Assembly (NCBI GenBank): GCA_963555925.1
Contig: CAUVXJ010000044.1
Coordinates: forward strand, 1 to 64,000
DNA length: 64,000 nucleotides
Origin: Protofrankia sp963555925
Lineage (GTDB): Bacteria; Actinomycetota; Actinomycetes; Frankiales; Frankiaceae
Direction of reading: 5' to 3'
Position numbers and translations under genes: made by a program. Position 1 is the first letter of the stretch. Each line of letters begins with the position of its first letter. The notes under the pieces were generated by a model. That model saw nothing but the letters and a program-made list of their open reading frames with translations. It was not told the origin of the DNA and ran no database searches. Shown here piece after piece: positions 49,377-57,838 of this stretch.

Positions 49377-51611
49377 TCAGCCGGTGAAGTCGGGCCCTGC
49401 CGGGGCAGGCTGTGCGGCAAGGGGCTGCTCAGCCCAGATCGTCTTACCGCTACGGGTGTGGCGGGTGCCCCAACGCCGGGTGAGCTGGGCGACGAGGAGA
49501 AGGCCGCGTCCGCCCTCGTCGAGCACGCGCGCCCGGCGCAGGTGTGGAGCAGTGCTGCTGGCGTCGGAGACCTCGCAGATGAGACTTCCATCGAAGATCA
49601 GTCGCAGTTGGAGCGGAGCCTGGGCGTGGCGGATGGCGTTGGTGACAAGTTCGCTGACGACAAGCTCGGTGATGAAGGTGGCTTCGCCCAGCCCCCAGCT
49701 GGCGAGTTGGCGGGATGCCTGCTCGCGGACCCCTGCGACGACGGCCGGATCCGCCGGCAGGTCCCACATCGCAACCTGGTTGGCATCAAGGACGTGTGTC
49801 CGGGCGACCAACAGGGCGACGTCATCGCTGAGACGGTCCGGGAGCATGGCTGTAAGCAGGGTGTCACAGAGGATTTCCAGTGACAGTGCAGGATAGGCCA
49901 GCGCGCGTCGCAACGCGCTAAGACCCGCGTCGGTGTCGCGGCCACCGGCTTTGAGAAGTCCGTCGGTATGGAGGACGAGCAGGCTGCCTTCGGGCAGATC
50001 GAACTCGGCGGCCTCGAAGGGTTGACCACCTGTGCCCAGCGAAGGGCCGGCCGGCAGGTCGAGGACGTCGACGGTGCCATCGGGGGTCACGAGGGTGGGC
50101 CGGGCGTGACCGGCACTGGCAAACGAACAGCAATGTGACACCGGGTCGTAGACTGCATACAAACAGGTAGCGGCGACGGCGCCAACGTCCTCATCACCAA
50201 CGTTCTCGTCACCGATGGCGACGGCGGCGGGCGGCGGTCCTTCCTCAAACGCCAGCCGGGTGACCACGTCGTCAAGCCGGGTGAGCAGCTCCTCAGGGGC
50301 AAGATCGACATCGGCGAGGGTGCGCACCGCGGTGCGCAGTCGACCCATGGTCGCGGCAGCGTGGACTCCGTGACCGACAACGTCCCCGACGACCAGCGCA
50401 ACGCGGGTCCCGGACAGCGGGATCACGTCATACCAGCCTCCCCCTACCCCCATGTCGGTACCGGCGGGCAGGTACCGGGACGCGACGTCCACCGCTGTCT
50501 GCGCGGGCAGTCTCTGCGGAAGCAGGCTGCGCTGCAGCGTGAGCGCGGTCGCGCGTTCACGGGTATAGCGACGGGCATTGTCGATGGCCACGGCCGCCCT
50601 GGCAGCAAGTTCATCGGCAAGGATGAGATCATCCTGCTCGAACGGTTCCGCCCGCCGGTGACGAGCAAAGGTGACCACGCCCACGGTGGTACCACGGGCA
50701 CGCAACGGCACGTACATCACCGAATGGAACCCGTACCGGCGGGCCGCGGCGGTCCGGTTGGTATCCGCGGCGACCCAGTGGGCTATGTCGGGGTCGGAGA
50801 TGTGGTGCACTCTGGACTGTCCTGCCGCCAGTGCCTGGGCGGCAGGCGAGTAGTCCGGGTAGATGTCCATTTGCCCCAGCTCGACCACGGCTTCGGGGCA
50901 GCCTTCGATGACCGACTGATGCGCGGCGCGGCACAGCGCGACCGGGCCGAGCAACGGACCGGCAACCGGTTCGTGCCCCTGGTACACCGATTCGAGCAGG
51001 TCCACGCTGACCCAGTCGGCGAGGTCGGGAACGGCCACCTCCGCCAGTTCCTGCGCGGTCCGGGCCACGTCCAGGGTGCTGCCGATACGGGTGCTCGCCT
51101 CGTTCAACAAGGCCAGCCGCTGTTGGGCCCGATACTGCTCGCTGATGTCGAATGCCGCGCTGTACACGCCTCGGATCCGCCCGCCCCGATCCTTGACCGG
51201 CGACATACTGATGGCCAACGCCCGGCTGTCGGAGTCGATGAGAACGGGACCGACAACCGTGACGTGCACCGGTTGGCCCGTCTCCACCACCTGGCGAAGC
51301 TGCTCGGCAACCACGTCCAGCCCGGGCAGGGCCGGCAGCAACTCGTCCAGGTATCGCCCGCGCTCGTCCGCTTGGTGCAGGCCGAGCTGATGGCGCGCTG
51401 CGGTGTTCATCCGGCGGATCCGCAGGTCTACGTCGTAGAGCGCCAGATAGAGCGGGGACTGCTCGAACGCCCAGTCCAGCAGCGGCCAGTCATCCTCCTC
51501 CCTGCTCCGCCCCGCTGGATCGGAGAAATCACCGATCCGGTCACCAGAGGTGACGACATGTACATCATCGGACTCGCCCACATCCCGGTCCTGCCCAACG
51601 AGTTCCCGCAT
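49377..51611 (-). CDS. PAS-GAF-SpoIIE phosphatase with C-terminal HATPase domain
   Basis: A 744-aa cytoplasmic regulator with PAS (about 45-160), GAF (about 170-345), PP2C-type SpoIIE phosphatase (about 360-590; GGGWYDVIPLSG, VVGDVVGHGVHAAATMG) and an RsbW-like HATPase domain (about 610-735; ELVVSELVTNAIRHA). Such proteins dephosphorylate anti-sigma-factor antagonists and can also act as the kinase, controlling stress sigma factors or development. No partner gene is next to it. The ATG at 51611 has no strong ribosome site, so the first 40 residues are uncertain. Confidence 0.93.
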   Translation of the reverse strand: MRELVGQDRDVGESDDVHVVTSGDRIGDFSDPAGRSREEDDWPLLDWAFEQSPLYLALYDVDLRIRRMNTAARHQLGLHQADERGRYLDELLPALPGLDVVAEQLRQVVETGQPVHVTVVGPVLIDSDSRALAISMSPVKDRGGRIRGVYSAAFDISEQYRAQQRLALLNEASTRIGSTLDVARTAQELAEVAVPDLADWVSVDLLESVYQGHEPVAGPLLGPVALCRAAHQSVIEGCPEAVVELGQMDIYPDYSPAAQALAAGQSRVHHISDPDIAHWVAADTNRTAAARRYGFHSVMYVPLRARGTTVGVVTFARHRRAEPFEQDDLILADELAARAAVAIDNARRYTRERATALTLQRSLLPQRLPAQTAVDVASRYLPAGTDMGVGGGWYDVIPLSGTRVALVVGDVVGHGVHAAATMGRLRTAVRTLADVDLAPEELLTRLDDVVTRLAFEEGPPPAAVAIGDENVGDEDVGAVAATCLYAVYDPVSHCCSFASAGHARPTLVTPDGTVDVLDLPAGPSLGTGGQPFEAAEFDLPEGSLLVLHTDGLLKAGGRDTDAGLSALRRALAYPALSLEILCDTLLTAMLPDRLSDDVALLVARTHVLDANQVAMWDLPADPAVVAGVREQASRQLASWGLGEATFITELVVSELVTNAIRHAQAPLQLRLIFDGSLICEVSDASSTAPHLRRARVLDEGGRGLLLVAQLTRRWGTRHTRSGKTIWAEQPLAAQPAPAGPDFTG

Positions 51612-51735
51612 GAACCGGCCGGTCGGGCACTACCGGCAGGACGCTGATCTGTTCGCTATCCGTAGTCGGGCTGTCAGCGACGCGGACATCCTCCAGATCA
51701 TCAGCGGCCCGGGAAACCCGACGGACAGGCGACGG

Positions 51736-52479
51736 CTAGGCGCCCATGCTCAGGCCGCCATCGACGGTGACCACCGATCCGGTGAGGTAACCCGCATTGT
51801 CGTCCAGGAGGAAACGAACGGCGTGCGCGAGTTCGAATGGATCGCCGCGCCGACCCAACGGGATCATCGCGCGGATCGCGTCCTGCGCGGCCGGAGCCAT
51901 CGAATTGGTCATATCCGTCTCGAAGACGCCGGGAACAACGAGGTTGACGGTGACCCCCTTACGCGCCACGGCCCGGGCGAGCGAACGCGTCATCCCCAGC
52001 AGACCGGCCTTGGCGGCCCCATACCCGATCTCTACCGGGCTACCCATGGCGGCGGTCACCGACCCCACGTTCACGATGCGCCCGAAGCGGCGTTCGACCA
52101 TCGGGGCGAGTACTGCACGGGCGAGATACCACGGGCCGGACAGGTTCACCCGCAGGGCACGGTCCCAGTCCTCATCAGTCATCCGCAATGCGCTGTTCTC
52201 GACCAGCAGCCCGGCGTTGTTCACGAGGTGATCGACACGGCCGTGTTCAGCGAGCACGTCGTCGACCAGCTTGCGGCAGAAGTCCGGGTCGCCGACGTCC
52301 CCGGCGTGCACGCTGACTGAACCACCGCGGTCGGCCAGGCGTTCACGCAACCCGTCCGCACGCGCGTGGTTACCGGCGTAGACGGCCGCCACGTGGGCGC
52401 CCTCGGTGGCGAGCACCTCCGTGATCGCGGCACCGATGCCGCGGGTGCCGCCTGTCACGATCGCGACCCTGCCTTCCAC
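51736..52479 (-). CDS. FabG-type 3-oxoacyl-ACP reductase (SDR)
   Basis: A 247-aa short-chain dehydrogenase. The NADP site TGGTRGIG, NNAGLL, the catalytic Ser in NVGSVTA and the Tyr-x3-Lys in GYGAAKAG are all present. It ends in the usual LTGSVVTVDGGLSMG. GTG at 52479 follows gaggaag. A TATAAT promoter lies 58 bases upstream in an AT-rich patch. The three adenylate-enzyme genes a few kilobases away suggest a shared acyl pathway. Confidence 0.93.
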   Translation of the reverse strand: MEGRVAIVTGGTRGIGAAITEVLATEGAHVAAVYAGNHARADGLRERLADRGGSVSVHAGDVGDPDFCRKLVDDVLAEHGRVDHLVNNAGLLVENSALRMTDEDWDRALRVNLSGPWYLARAVLAPMVERRFGRIVNVGSVTAAMGSPVEIGYGAAKAGLLGMTRSLARAVARKGVTVNLVVPGVFETDMTNSMAPAAQDAIRAMIPLGRRGDPFELAHAVRFLLDDNAGYLTGSVVTVDGGLSMGA

Positions 52480-52536
52480 GGTTCTTCCTCGCTTCGCTCG
52501 ACGTATGATGAGAGACGTAATATTTTTAATCAAATT

Positions 52537-52542
52537 ATTATA
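52537..52542 (-). promoter_or_regulatory. -10 box (TATAAT) of the FabG-type gene
   Basis: A perfect TATAAT on the minus strand within a 45-base AT-rich island (52505-52550) in otherwise GC-rich DNA. A weak ttccac lies 18 bases upstream as a possible -35. The divergent Mo-oxidoreductase gene may use the same island. Confidence 0.6.
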
Positions 52543-52606
52543 CCTAATAATGGGTGCCCGGTGGAAGGGTTGCGCATTGCCACCGTGAGCGTGTTGGCTG
52601 ATCCTT

Positions 52607-53317
52607 ATGAGTGCGGCAGGTTCCCCGGTCGGTCGACGCGTCATCATCGGTATGCTTGCCGTGGGCACAGTCGGTGTGGCGACCGGCGCCGGGATCCAGC
52701 GTCGGCTTGAGCGCATCCTCGCGCCGATACAGAACGGTGATCCGACCGGGCTGACGAACCTGCTCCCGGATGCGGGCGGCTTCCGTTTCTACTCGGTGAC
52801 CGCCAGCGTGCCGACCCGTACCGCGGCGGACTACCGCCTGCGTGTCACCGGCCTGGTGGGCCGACCCGCGACGTTCACCCTCGACCAACTCCACGCTATG
52901 CCGCAGACCGCGCTCACCCGGGACTTCCAGTGCGTCACCGGTTGGCGGGTGGCGGCGGTGCCCTGGTCCGGCGTCGCGCTGGCGGACCTCCTCGACGCGG
53001 TGGCGATCCAGCCGGGCGCACAGGCGGTGACAATCCGGTCGTTTGACGGCGTCTACACCGAAAGCCTCACCCTCGACCAGGCGCGGCGGCCCGACGTCCT
53101 GGTCGCCCTGAACATGCTCGGAGCTCCGGTCACGCATGAACACGGTGGTCCGGTCCGGCTGTATGTGGCACCGATGTACGGATACAAATCACTGAAATGG
53201 CTCAGCGACATCGAGGTCACCGATCGTGTCCAACCCGGCTACTGGGAACAGGATGGCTACGACGTCGACGCCTGGGTCGGGCACTCCAACGGACGTGACG
53301 ATGACGCAACCAGTTGA
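52607..53317 (+). CDS. Molybdopterin-dependent oxidoreductase (sulfite-oxidase/MsrP fold)
   Basis: A 236-aa protein with an N-terminal GRRVIIGM twin-arginine-like signal or anchor. The sulfite-oxidase-fold Mo-cofactor domain follows, with Cys109 in RDFQCVTGW as the molybdenum ligand. MsrP-like enzymes repair oxidised methionine outside the membrane; the substrate here is unknown. The next gene, a four-helix cytochrome b, overlaps by 17 bases and would feed it electrons, similar to MsrPQ. Confidence 0.9.
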   Translation: MSAAGSPVGRRVIIGMLAVGTVGVATGAGIQRRLERILAPIQNGDPTGLTNLLPDAGGFRFYSVTASVPTRTAADYRLRVTGLVGRPATFTLDQLHAMPQTALTRDFQCVTGWRVAAVPWSGVALADLLDAVAIQPGAQAVTIRSFDGVYTESLTLDQARRPDVLVALNMLGAPVTHEHGGPVRLYVAPMYGYKSLKWLSDIEVTDRVQPGYWEQDGYDVDAWVGHSNGRDDDATS

Positions 53318-53915
53318 GCTCCTGCGCCGCTTCACCCGGACGCAACGCTGGGTGCACCGGAGCACCGCGGCCCTGATGGGCCTGTGCGTCGCCACCGCGG
53401 CCATGCTCTACCTCGGGCCGCTGTCGGTTCTGGTGGGCCGGCGCCACCTGGTGGCGGCGGTGCACGTCTATGCCGGGATGGCGCTGCCGGTGCCGATACT
53501 GGCCGGCGTCGTGTCGGCCGCCTACCGCCATGACCTGAGCCTGCTCAACCGCTTCACCGCTGCGGACCGGGCCTGGCTGCGCAGCCGGGACCGCCGCGCC
53601 GGCCGGATCCCGATCGGCAAGTTCAACCCCGGTCAGAAGCTCAACGCCGCGTTCGTCGCCGGTTCGATCCTGGTCATGCTCGGCACCGGGTTGCTCATGC
53701 GCTACGCCAACGCCTGGCCGGTGCGCTGGCGCACCGGCGCCACCTTCGTCCATGACTGGCTGGCCTATGCAGTCGTCGCCGTCGTCGCCGGCCACCTCTG
53801 GTTCGCCAGCCGGGACCCGGTTGCCCGCCTGGGCATGCGTACCGGTCTGGTACCCCGGTACTGGGCCCGCCGGGAGCACCCGGCCTGGGAAGCAGCCTCG
53901 TCCAACGATCGCTGA
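53301..53915 (+). CDS. Cytochrome b561/FdhI-like membrane protein
   Basis: A 204-aa protein with four transmembrane segments. Probable haem His lie in WVHRSTA, AVHVYAGM, FVHDWLAYA and AGHLWFA. It resembles the gamma subunit of formate dehydrogenase. ATG at 53301 lies within the end of the Mo-oxidoreductase gene, and no strong ribosome site is seen, so translation is likely coupled. Confidence 0.85.
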   Translation: MTQPVELLRRFTRTQRWVHRSTAALMGLCVATAAMLYLGPLSVLVGRRHLVAAVHVYAGMALPVPILAGVVSAAYRHDLSLLNRFTAADRAWLRSRDRRAGRIPIGKFNPGQKLNAAFVAGSILVMLGTGLLMRYANAWPVRWRTGATFVHDWLAYAVVAVVAGHLWFASRDPVARLGMRTGLVPRYWARREHPAWEAASSNDR

Positions 53916-53967
53916 TCGCTCCCGGCCGGCCGGAACCCGCTGTGCCGGCCGGGCATCGCGCAGCGGG

Positions 53968-54666
53968 TCAGGCCAGCAGCACCCGCGGATCGTCGCTACC
54001 GCACGCGCATCGGCCGGTCCGTACGGTGCCGCCCACCCCGAGGGGAACCTCGAACAGGCCGCCCGGACGTCCGTCGGCACCGGAGCACCAAAGCTGCCCG
54101 TCGACGGCACGCAGCGACCAACGCTGCGCGTCGACATGCCCGCCGGCCCGCTCCGGGCATTCGACCGCCACCGTCGGCCCGATCGGCGCGAACAGCACCG
54201 GGTTCAGGTCTGCGCCACGCAGGATCGGGAGGGCATCCGGGCGGGCGAACAGGTGCGGCACCGGGGCCAGCACGTCGAGACTCGCCGTGGCCGCCAGTGC
54301 TTCGGCGGTTTCGCGGCCGAGCCCGAACACCGCCGCCAGCGGCAGCCGCCGGGCGAAGGTCCCCACCCGGCGAGCGTCCCAGCTGTAGGACTCGGCGAGC
54401 GCGAAGACGACTCCGAGATCACGCAGCGCCTGCGCTAACCCGCCGGTCCAGATCCCCTCGCAGGATACCGACGTGATCAGGACGCTGTCCCCGGGCCCGA
54501 AACCCCAGGCCGTGAGTGCACCGCGGTGCCATGCGCCGGCCCGCTTAAGATCATCCCAGGTGATCGTGAAGTCGTGATGCCGCCCGGCCACGGTGAAACG
54601 GCCGATGCCGGCGATCTCGGCGCGCGGCAGCGCTCGCGCCCGTTCCACGATCGACGCGCGGCTCAC
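53968..54666 (-). CDS. Truncated adenylate-forming-enzyme-like protein
   Basis: A 232-aa protein. The first half (TITWDDLKRAGAWHRGALTAWGFGPGDSVL) resembles the N-terminal part of PaaK-type ligases. The second half ends with TVRTGRCACG, like the late motif of those enzymes. The P-loop and the catalytic core are missing. It begins at a GTG overlapping the stop of the PaaK-like gene (GTGA), so it may be an accessory subunit or a degenerate duplicate. Confidence 0.65.
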   Translation of the reverse strand: MSRASIVERARALPRAEIAGIGRFTVAGRHHDFTITWDDLKRAGAWHRGALTAWGFGPGDSVLITSVSCEGIWTGGLAQALRDLGVVFALAESYSWDARRVGTFARRLPLAAVFGLGRETAEALAATASLDVLAPVPHLFARPDALPILRGADLNPVLFAPIGPTVAVECPERAGGHVDAQRWSLRAVDGQLWCSGADGRPGGLFEVPLGVGGTVRTGRCACGSDDPRVLLA

Positions 54667-55976
54667 GCCTTCACCAACCGGGGGAACTTCGCGACGCTGG
54701 CGGACCGGCTGAGGATCTCGCCCGCGGGCACCAGTTCCACCTCCGGGGTGACACCGACCTTGGTGGCCACCACATCGCGTGCCCGCACCAGCAGGTCGAC
54801 GAGGTCACCGGTGAGCTCGGGCGTATAGCCGACACGCAGCCGCAGCGAGTCGACGACCCGGGTCGGCCGGATGATTTGAAAGATCCCGTCCGCCGTCTCC
54901 GGCAGGGTCTCCAGCGCGTCCCAGACATCCTGGACGCCGACCAGGGTACCGTCCACGACCGTCTCGTCGCCCTTGCGACCGACCGGCCACTGCCGCGCAT
55001 GGGTGCGGCCGCAGCCGCAGGCCGTACGGGTCAGCCGCACCAGATCACCCGACCGGAATCGGATGAACGGTGCGGTGATGTTGTCGAGGTCGGTCGCGAC
55101 CAGCTCCCCGATCGCGCCGTCGGCGACGGCGGTGACCCCGGACGGGTCAAGATGCTCGGCGAGCACCATGTCCTCCCACAGGTGGTAACCATCGTGCTCG
55201 GAGCACTCCCACGCCGTGCCGGTGTCCCCGGCGCTGGTGTAGAGGAAGAGGTTCACGCCCCACTCGTCGCGGACCTTCGCGGTCAGCGTGCGGCCCAGCG
55301 GCATCCCGGCGAAACTGGCCGCCTTCAGCGGCGCCAGTGCCGTCCGCACGTCCCGGACGTCGGCGAGCCGCTCGATCTCGACGACCATCGGGTAGAGCAG
55401 CTGGACGTATGCCGGCCGGTACTGCTCGATGGCGTCCAGGACGTTCCCCCACTGGCCGATCCACGTGTCGATGTAGAGCGGCACGAGACCGAGCAGCTGA
55501 AACAGCGAGTCCCAGAAACCCCGGAAGGTGCCGGGCGGCACCACGACCGTGTCCCCCGGCCGCACGCCCAGCTCCCACAGATCGCGCGCGGTGCCGGTGA
55601 CGAGGGGATGAGCGCTGTCCCACCGCTCCGGGAAGAACTCGGGCTCGGAGGTCGTCCCGGACGTCGACGTCAGCGAGGTGAGTTCCTTGCGGTCGACACA
55701 GAGCAACCCGGCGAACGGGTCACCGCTGCGCTCACGGAAGCCCTGGACATCCTGTTTGTCGATGAACGGAATGCGTCGGCGAAAGTCGTCCAACGAGCGG
55801 ACCTGGCGCGGGTGGACACCAGCCGCGTCCCAGCGCTCACGGTAGAACGGCGACCGCTCGTACGCGTACTCCACCAGCTCGACGACCCGTTGCTCCTGTA
55901 AGGCTTCGAGCTCCGCCCGCGGCATCGTCTCCGCCGCGGGCTGGTAGTAGCGATCATCCGACCGAGCATCCGACAC
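54663..55976 (-). CDS. PaaK-like acyl/aryl-CoA ligase
   Basis: A 437-aa member of the phenylacetate-CoA ligase family. Seen are an ERSPFYRERW N-terminus, the Ser/Thr-rich TSTSGTTSEP P-loop, the RFRSGDLVRLT motif and VDGTLVGVQDV. A CGCGRTH pair of Cys is typical of the family's zinc knuckle. GTG at 55976 follows ggggagg. The promoter is probably in the AT-rich patch at 55995-56045, with an extended -10 box tgctatatt on the minus strand. Confidence 0.9.
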   Translation of the reverse strand: MSDARSDDRYYQPAAETMPRAELEALQEQRVVELVEYAYERSPFYRERWDAAGVHPRQVRSLDDFRRRIPFIDKQDVQGFRERSGDPFAGLLCVDRKELTSLTSTSGTTSEPEFFPERWDSAHPLVTGTARDLWELGVRPGDTVVVPPGTFRGFWDSLFQLLGLVPLYIDTWIGQWGNVLDAIEQYRPAYVQLLYPMVVEIERLADVRDVRTALAPLKAASFAGMPLGRTLTAKVRDEWGVNLFLYTSAGDTGTAWECSEHDGYHLWEDMVLAEHLDPSGVTAVADGAIGELVATDLDNITAPFIRFRSGDLVRLTRTACGCGRTHARQWPVGRKGDETVVDGTLVGVQDVWDALETLPETADGIFQIIRPTRVVDSLRLRVGYTPELTGDLVDLLVRARDVVATKVGVTPEVELVPAGEILSRSASVAKFPRLVKA

Positions 55977-56248
55977 CGCTGCGCCTCCCCATTGTACAAG
56001 CCCAGGTGAATATAGCATAAAAGGTTTAATGAGAAATATGATTATTACGGCACAGCCCGACCGGCCGACCGGCCATCCGGTGCGGGGCTCCGCCGAGCCG
56101 GGGTCGACCGACTGAAACAGAGATATTAGCTTTATGATTAGACCAGATCTACCATATCGCCCGTGAGGATGGAGAGCACCGTCGTGAACGAAACGATCAT
56201 CGACAGGACCCGGGCCAGCTCGGTGGAACCGCACCGGGTGGACACCTG
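55977..56248. promoter_or_regulatory. Divergent AT-rich promoter region of the ligase genes
   Basis: 272 bp between divergent PaaK-like and acyl-CoA-synthetase-like genes. Two AT-rich islands (55995-56045 and 56118-56160) each hold a tatgatta sequence; the left one has tgctatatt as an extended -10 for the leftward gene, and the right one has TATGAT at 56133-56138 for the rightward gene. The shared tatgatta may be a common control element. Confidence 0.5.
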
Positions 56249-56249
56249 A
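56169..56249 (+). CDS. 26-codon upstream frame coupled to the acyl-CoA synthetase gene
   Basis: A short frame (ATG 56169, TGA 56247-56249) whose stop overlaps the ATG of the synthetase gene (TGATG). It could be a leader peptide that couples translation, or chance. A gtgagg purine run precedes it. No family is recognised. Confidence 0.35.
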   Translation: MESTVVNETIIDRTRASSVEPHRVDT

Positions 56250-57838
56250 TGTCCGCGGTACCGGTCGGCACCTGGCCGACGCTCGCGGAACTTCTCGCCG
56301 AACACGCCCGCTCGCGTCCGGGCCGAACCGCCACCGTGTGCGCCGAGCACCGCGTGACCTACGCCGAGCTCGACGATCGGGTCGCCCGGCTCGCCGGCGC
56401 ACTCCACCGCGCAGGTGTCACACCTGGCTCGCGGGTGCTGTGGCTCGGGCAGACCTGCCACCGGGCACTCGAGCTGGTCCTGGCGGGCGCACGGCTCGGC
56501 GCCATGGTCTGCCCGGTGAACTGGCGGCACTCGGCCGAGGAGATGGCGTTCGTCATCGACGACCTGCGGCCCACCGTCATCGTCTGGCAGGACACCGAGA
56601 TCGGACCGACCGTCCGGGAGGCACGCAAGCGGGCCACCCATACTGCGCTCTGGCTGCGCCACGACACCAACGGATCGGACGACAGCGCACCGGGCGGAGA
56701 CGGGCCCGACAGCTACGAGGGCTTCCTGGCCGCGGGCGACCCGACGCGCCCGCCCGCGGATCCCGATCCGCACGCCCCCGTGCTCGTCATCTACACGGCC
56801 GCGCACGGGGGTCGGCCCGCCGGGTCGATGCTCACCTCGGCGAACCTGGTCGCGCAGGCCAGCGTCATCGGCGCCCTCTTCTACGCGGATAGCGACCAGA
56901 TCTTCCTCAATTCCGGTCCGCTGTTCCACATCGGCACCTTCCAGCACACCGCGACGACATTCGTCTGGGGCGGCACCAACGTCTTCGTCCGCCGCAGCGA
57001 CCCCGAGGAGCTGTGCCGACTCATCGAAGGCGAGCGGTGCACCTCGGCCTTCCTGATGCCGCCGCAGGTCGCAGCGCTCGTCGAGACCAACCGTGACCGA
57101 CGTTTCGACCTGCGTTCCCTACGCAGCCCGCTGACGATGATTGCGGGCTGGGCGGACATGGTCACCCCCGACGGCAGTCCCTGGGGCCGCCACATGGGTG
57201 GATTCGGTCAGACCGAGGTGACCGGCTTCTGCCTCTACGCCGCTCTCGGGCACGAGGAGTGGAGCCCGACGGTGGGGCGTCCTGTCCCGTTCGCCCGGAT
57301 CACGATCGTCGGGCCGGAGGGCACCGAGGTCCCCGACGGTGAGGTCGGAGAGATCGTCGTCCGTGGCGCGCTGGTCCACGCGGGCTACTGGGACAGACCG
57401 CAGGACAACGCGCACCGGACCCGAACCGGCGGCTGGCACACCACCGACCTGGGACGGCGGCTGCCCGACGGCCGCATCTCCTTCGTCGGCACCGCGACAC
57501 GGATGATCAAATCAGCGGCGGAGAACATCTACCCGGCTGAGGTCGAAGCCTGCCTCGAACGTCACCCGGCAGTCCGGGAGGCCGCCGTCATCGGCGTCCC
57601 GGATGACCGCTGGGTACAGTCCGTCAAGGCAGTGGTCGCCCTGCGCGACGGTGCGAACGCGGCCGACACCGAGCTGATCGAACACTGCCGGGCCCAGATC
57701 GCGTCGTTCAAGAAGCCTCGGACGGTCGTCTTCGTCGACGCCCTGCCACGCGTCAACGGGGCCAAGGACTACGACACGATCGACACCGACCACGGCGGCG
57801 GCAACTACCCGGGCGGCTCGACCTCGCACGGGCACTGA
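56249..57838 (+). CDS. Acyl-CoA synthetase-like protein with degenerate P-loop
   Basis: A 529-aa ANL-superfamily protein. The normal A3 motif Y-T-S-G-T-T-G-x-P-K-G is replaced by IYTAAHGGRPAG, which lacks the Ser/Thr run and the Lys. Other motifs are kept: GFGQTE, YWDRPQDN, GWHTTDLGRR and NIYPAEVE. The C-terminal Lys region reads PRVNGAKDYD. Adenylation may be impaired, or the protein may use a different acyl donor. It ends inside the convergent GT87-like gene, with an 86-base overlap. Confidence 0.85.
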   Translation: MSAVPVGTWPTLAELLAEHARSRPGRTATVCAEHRVTYAELDDRVARLAGALHRAGVTPGSRVLWLGQTCHRALELVLAGARLGAMVCPVNWRHSAEEMAFVIDDLRPTVIVWQDTEIGPTVREARKRATHTALWLRHDTNGSDDSAPGGDGPDSYEGFLAAGDPTRPPADPDPHAPVLVIYTAAHGGRPAGSMLTSANLVAQASVIGALFYADSDQIFLNSGPLFHIGTFQHTATTFVWGGTNVFVRRSDPEELCRLIEGERCTSAFLMPPQVAALVETNRDRRFDLRSLRSPLTMIAGWADMVTPDGSPWGRHMGGFGQTEVTGFCLYAALGHEEWSPTVGRPVPFARITIVGPEGTEVPDGEVGEIVVRGALVHAGYWDRPQDNAHRTRTGGWHTTDLGRRLPDGRISFVGTATRMIKSAAENIYPAEVEACLERHPAVREAAVIGVPDDRWVQSVKAVVALRDGANAADTELIEHCRAQIASFKKPRTVVFVDALPRVNGAKDYDTIDTDHGGGNYPGGSTSHGH

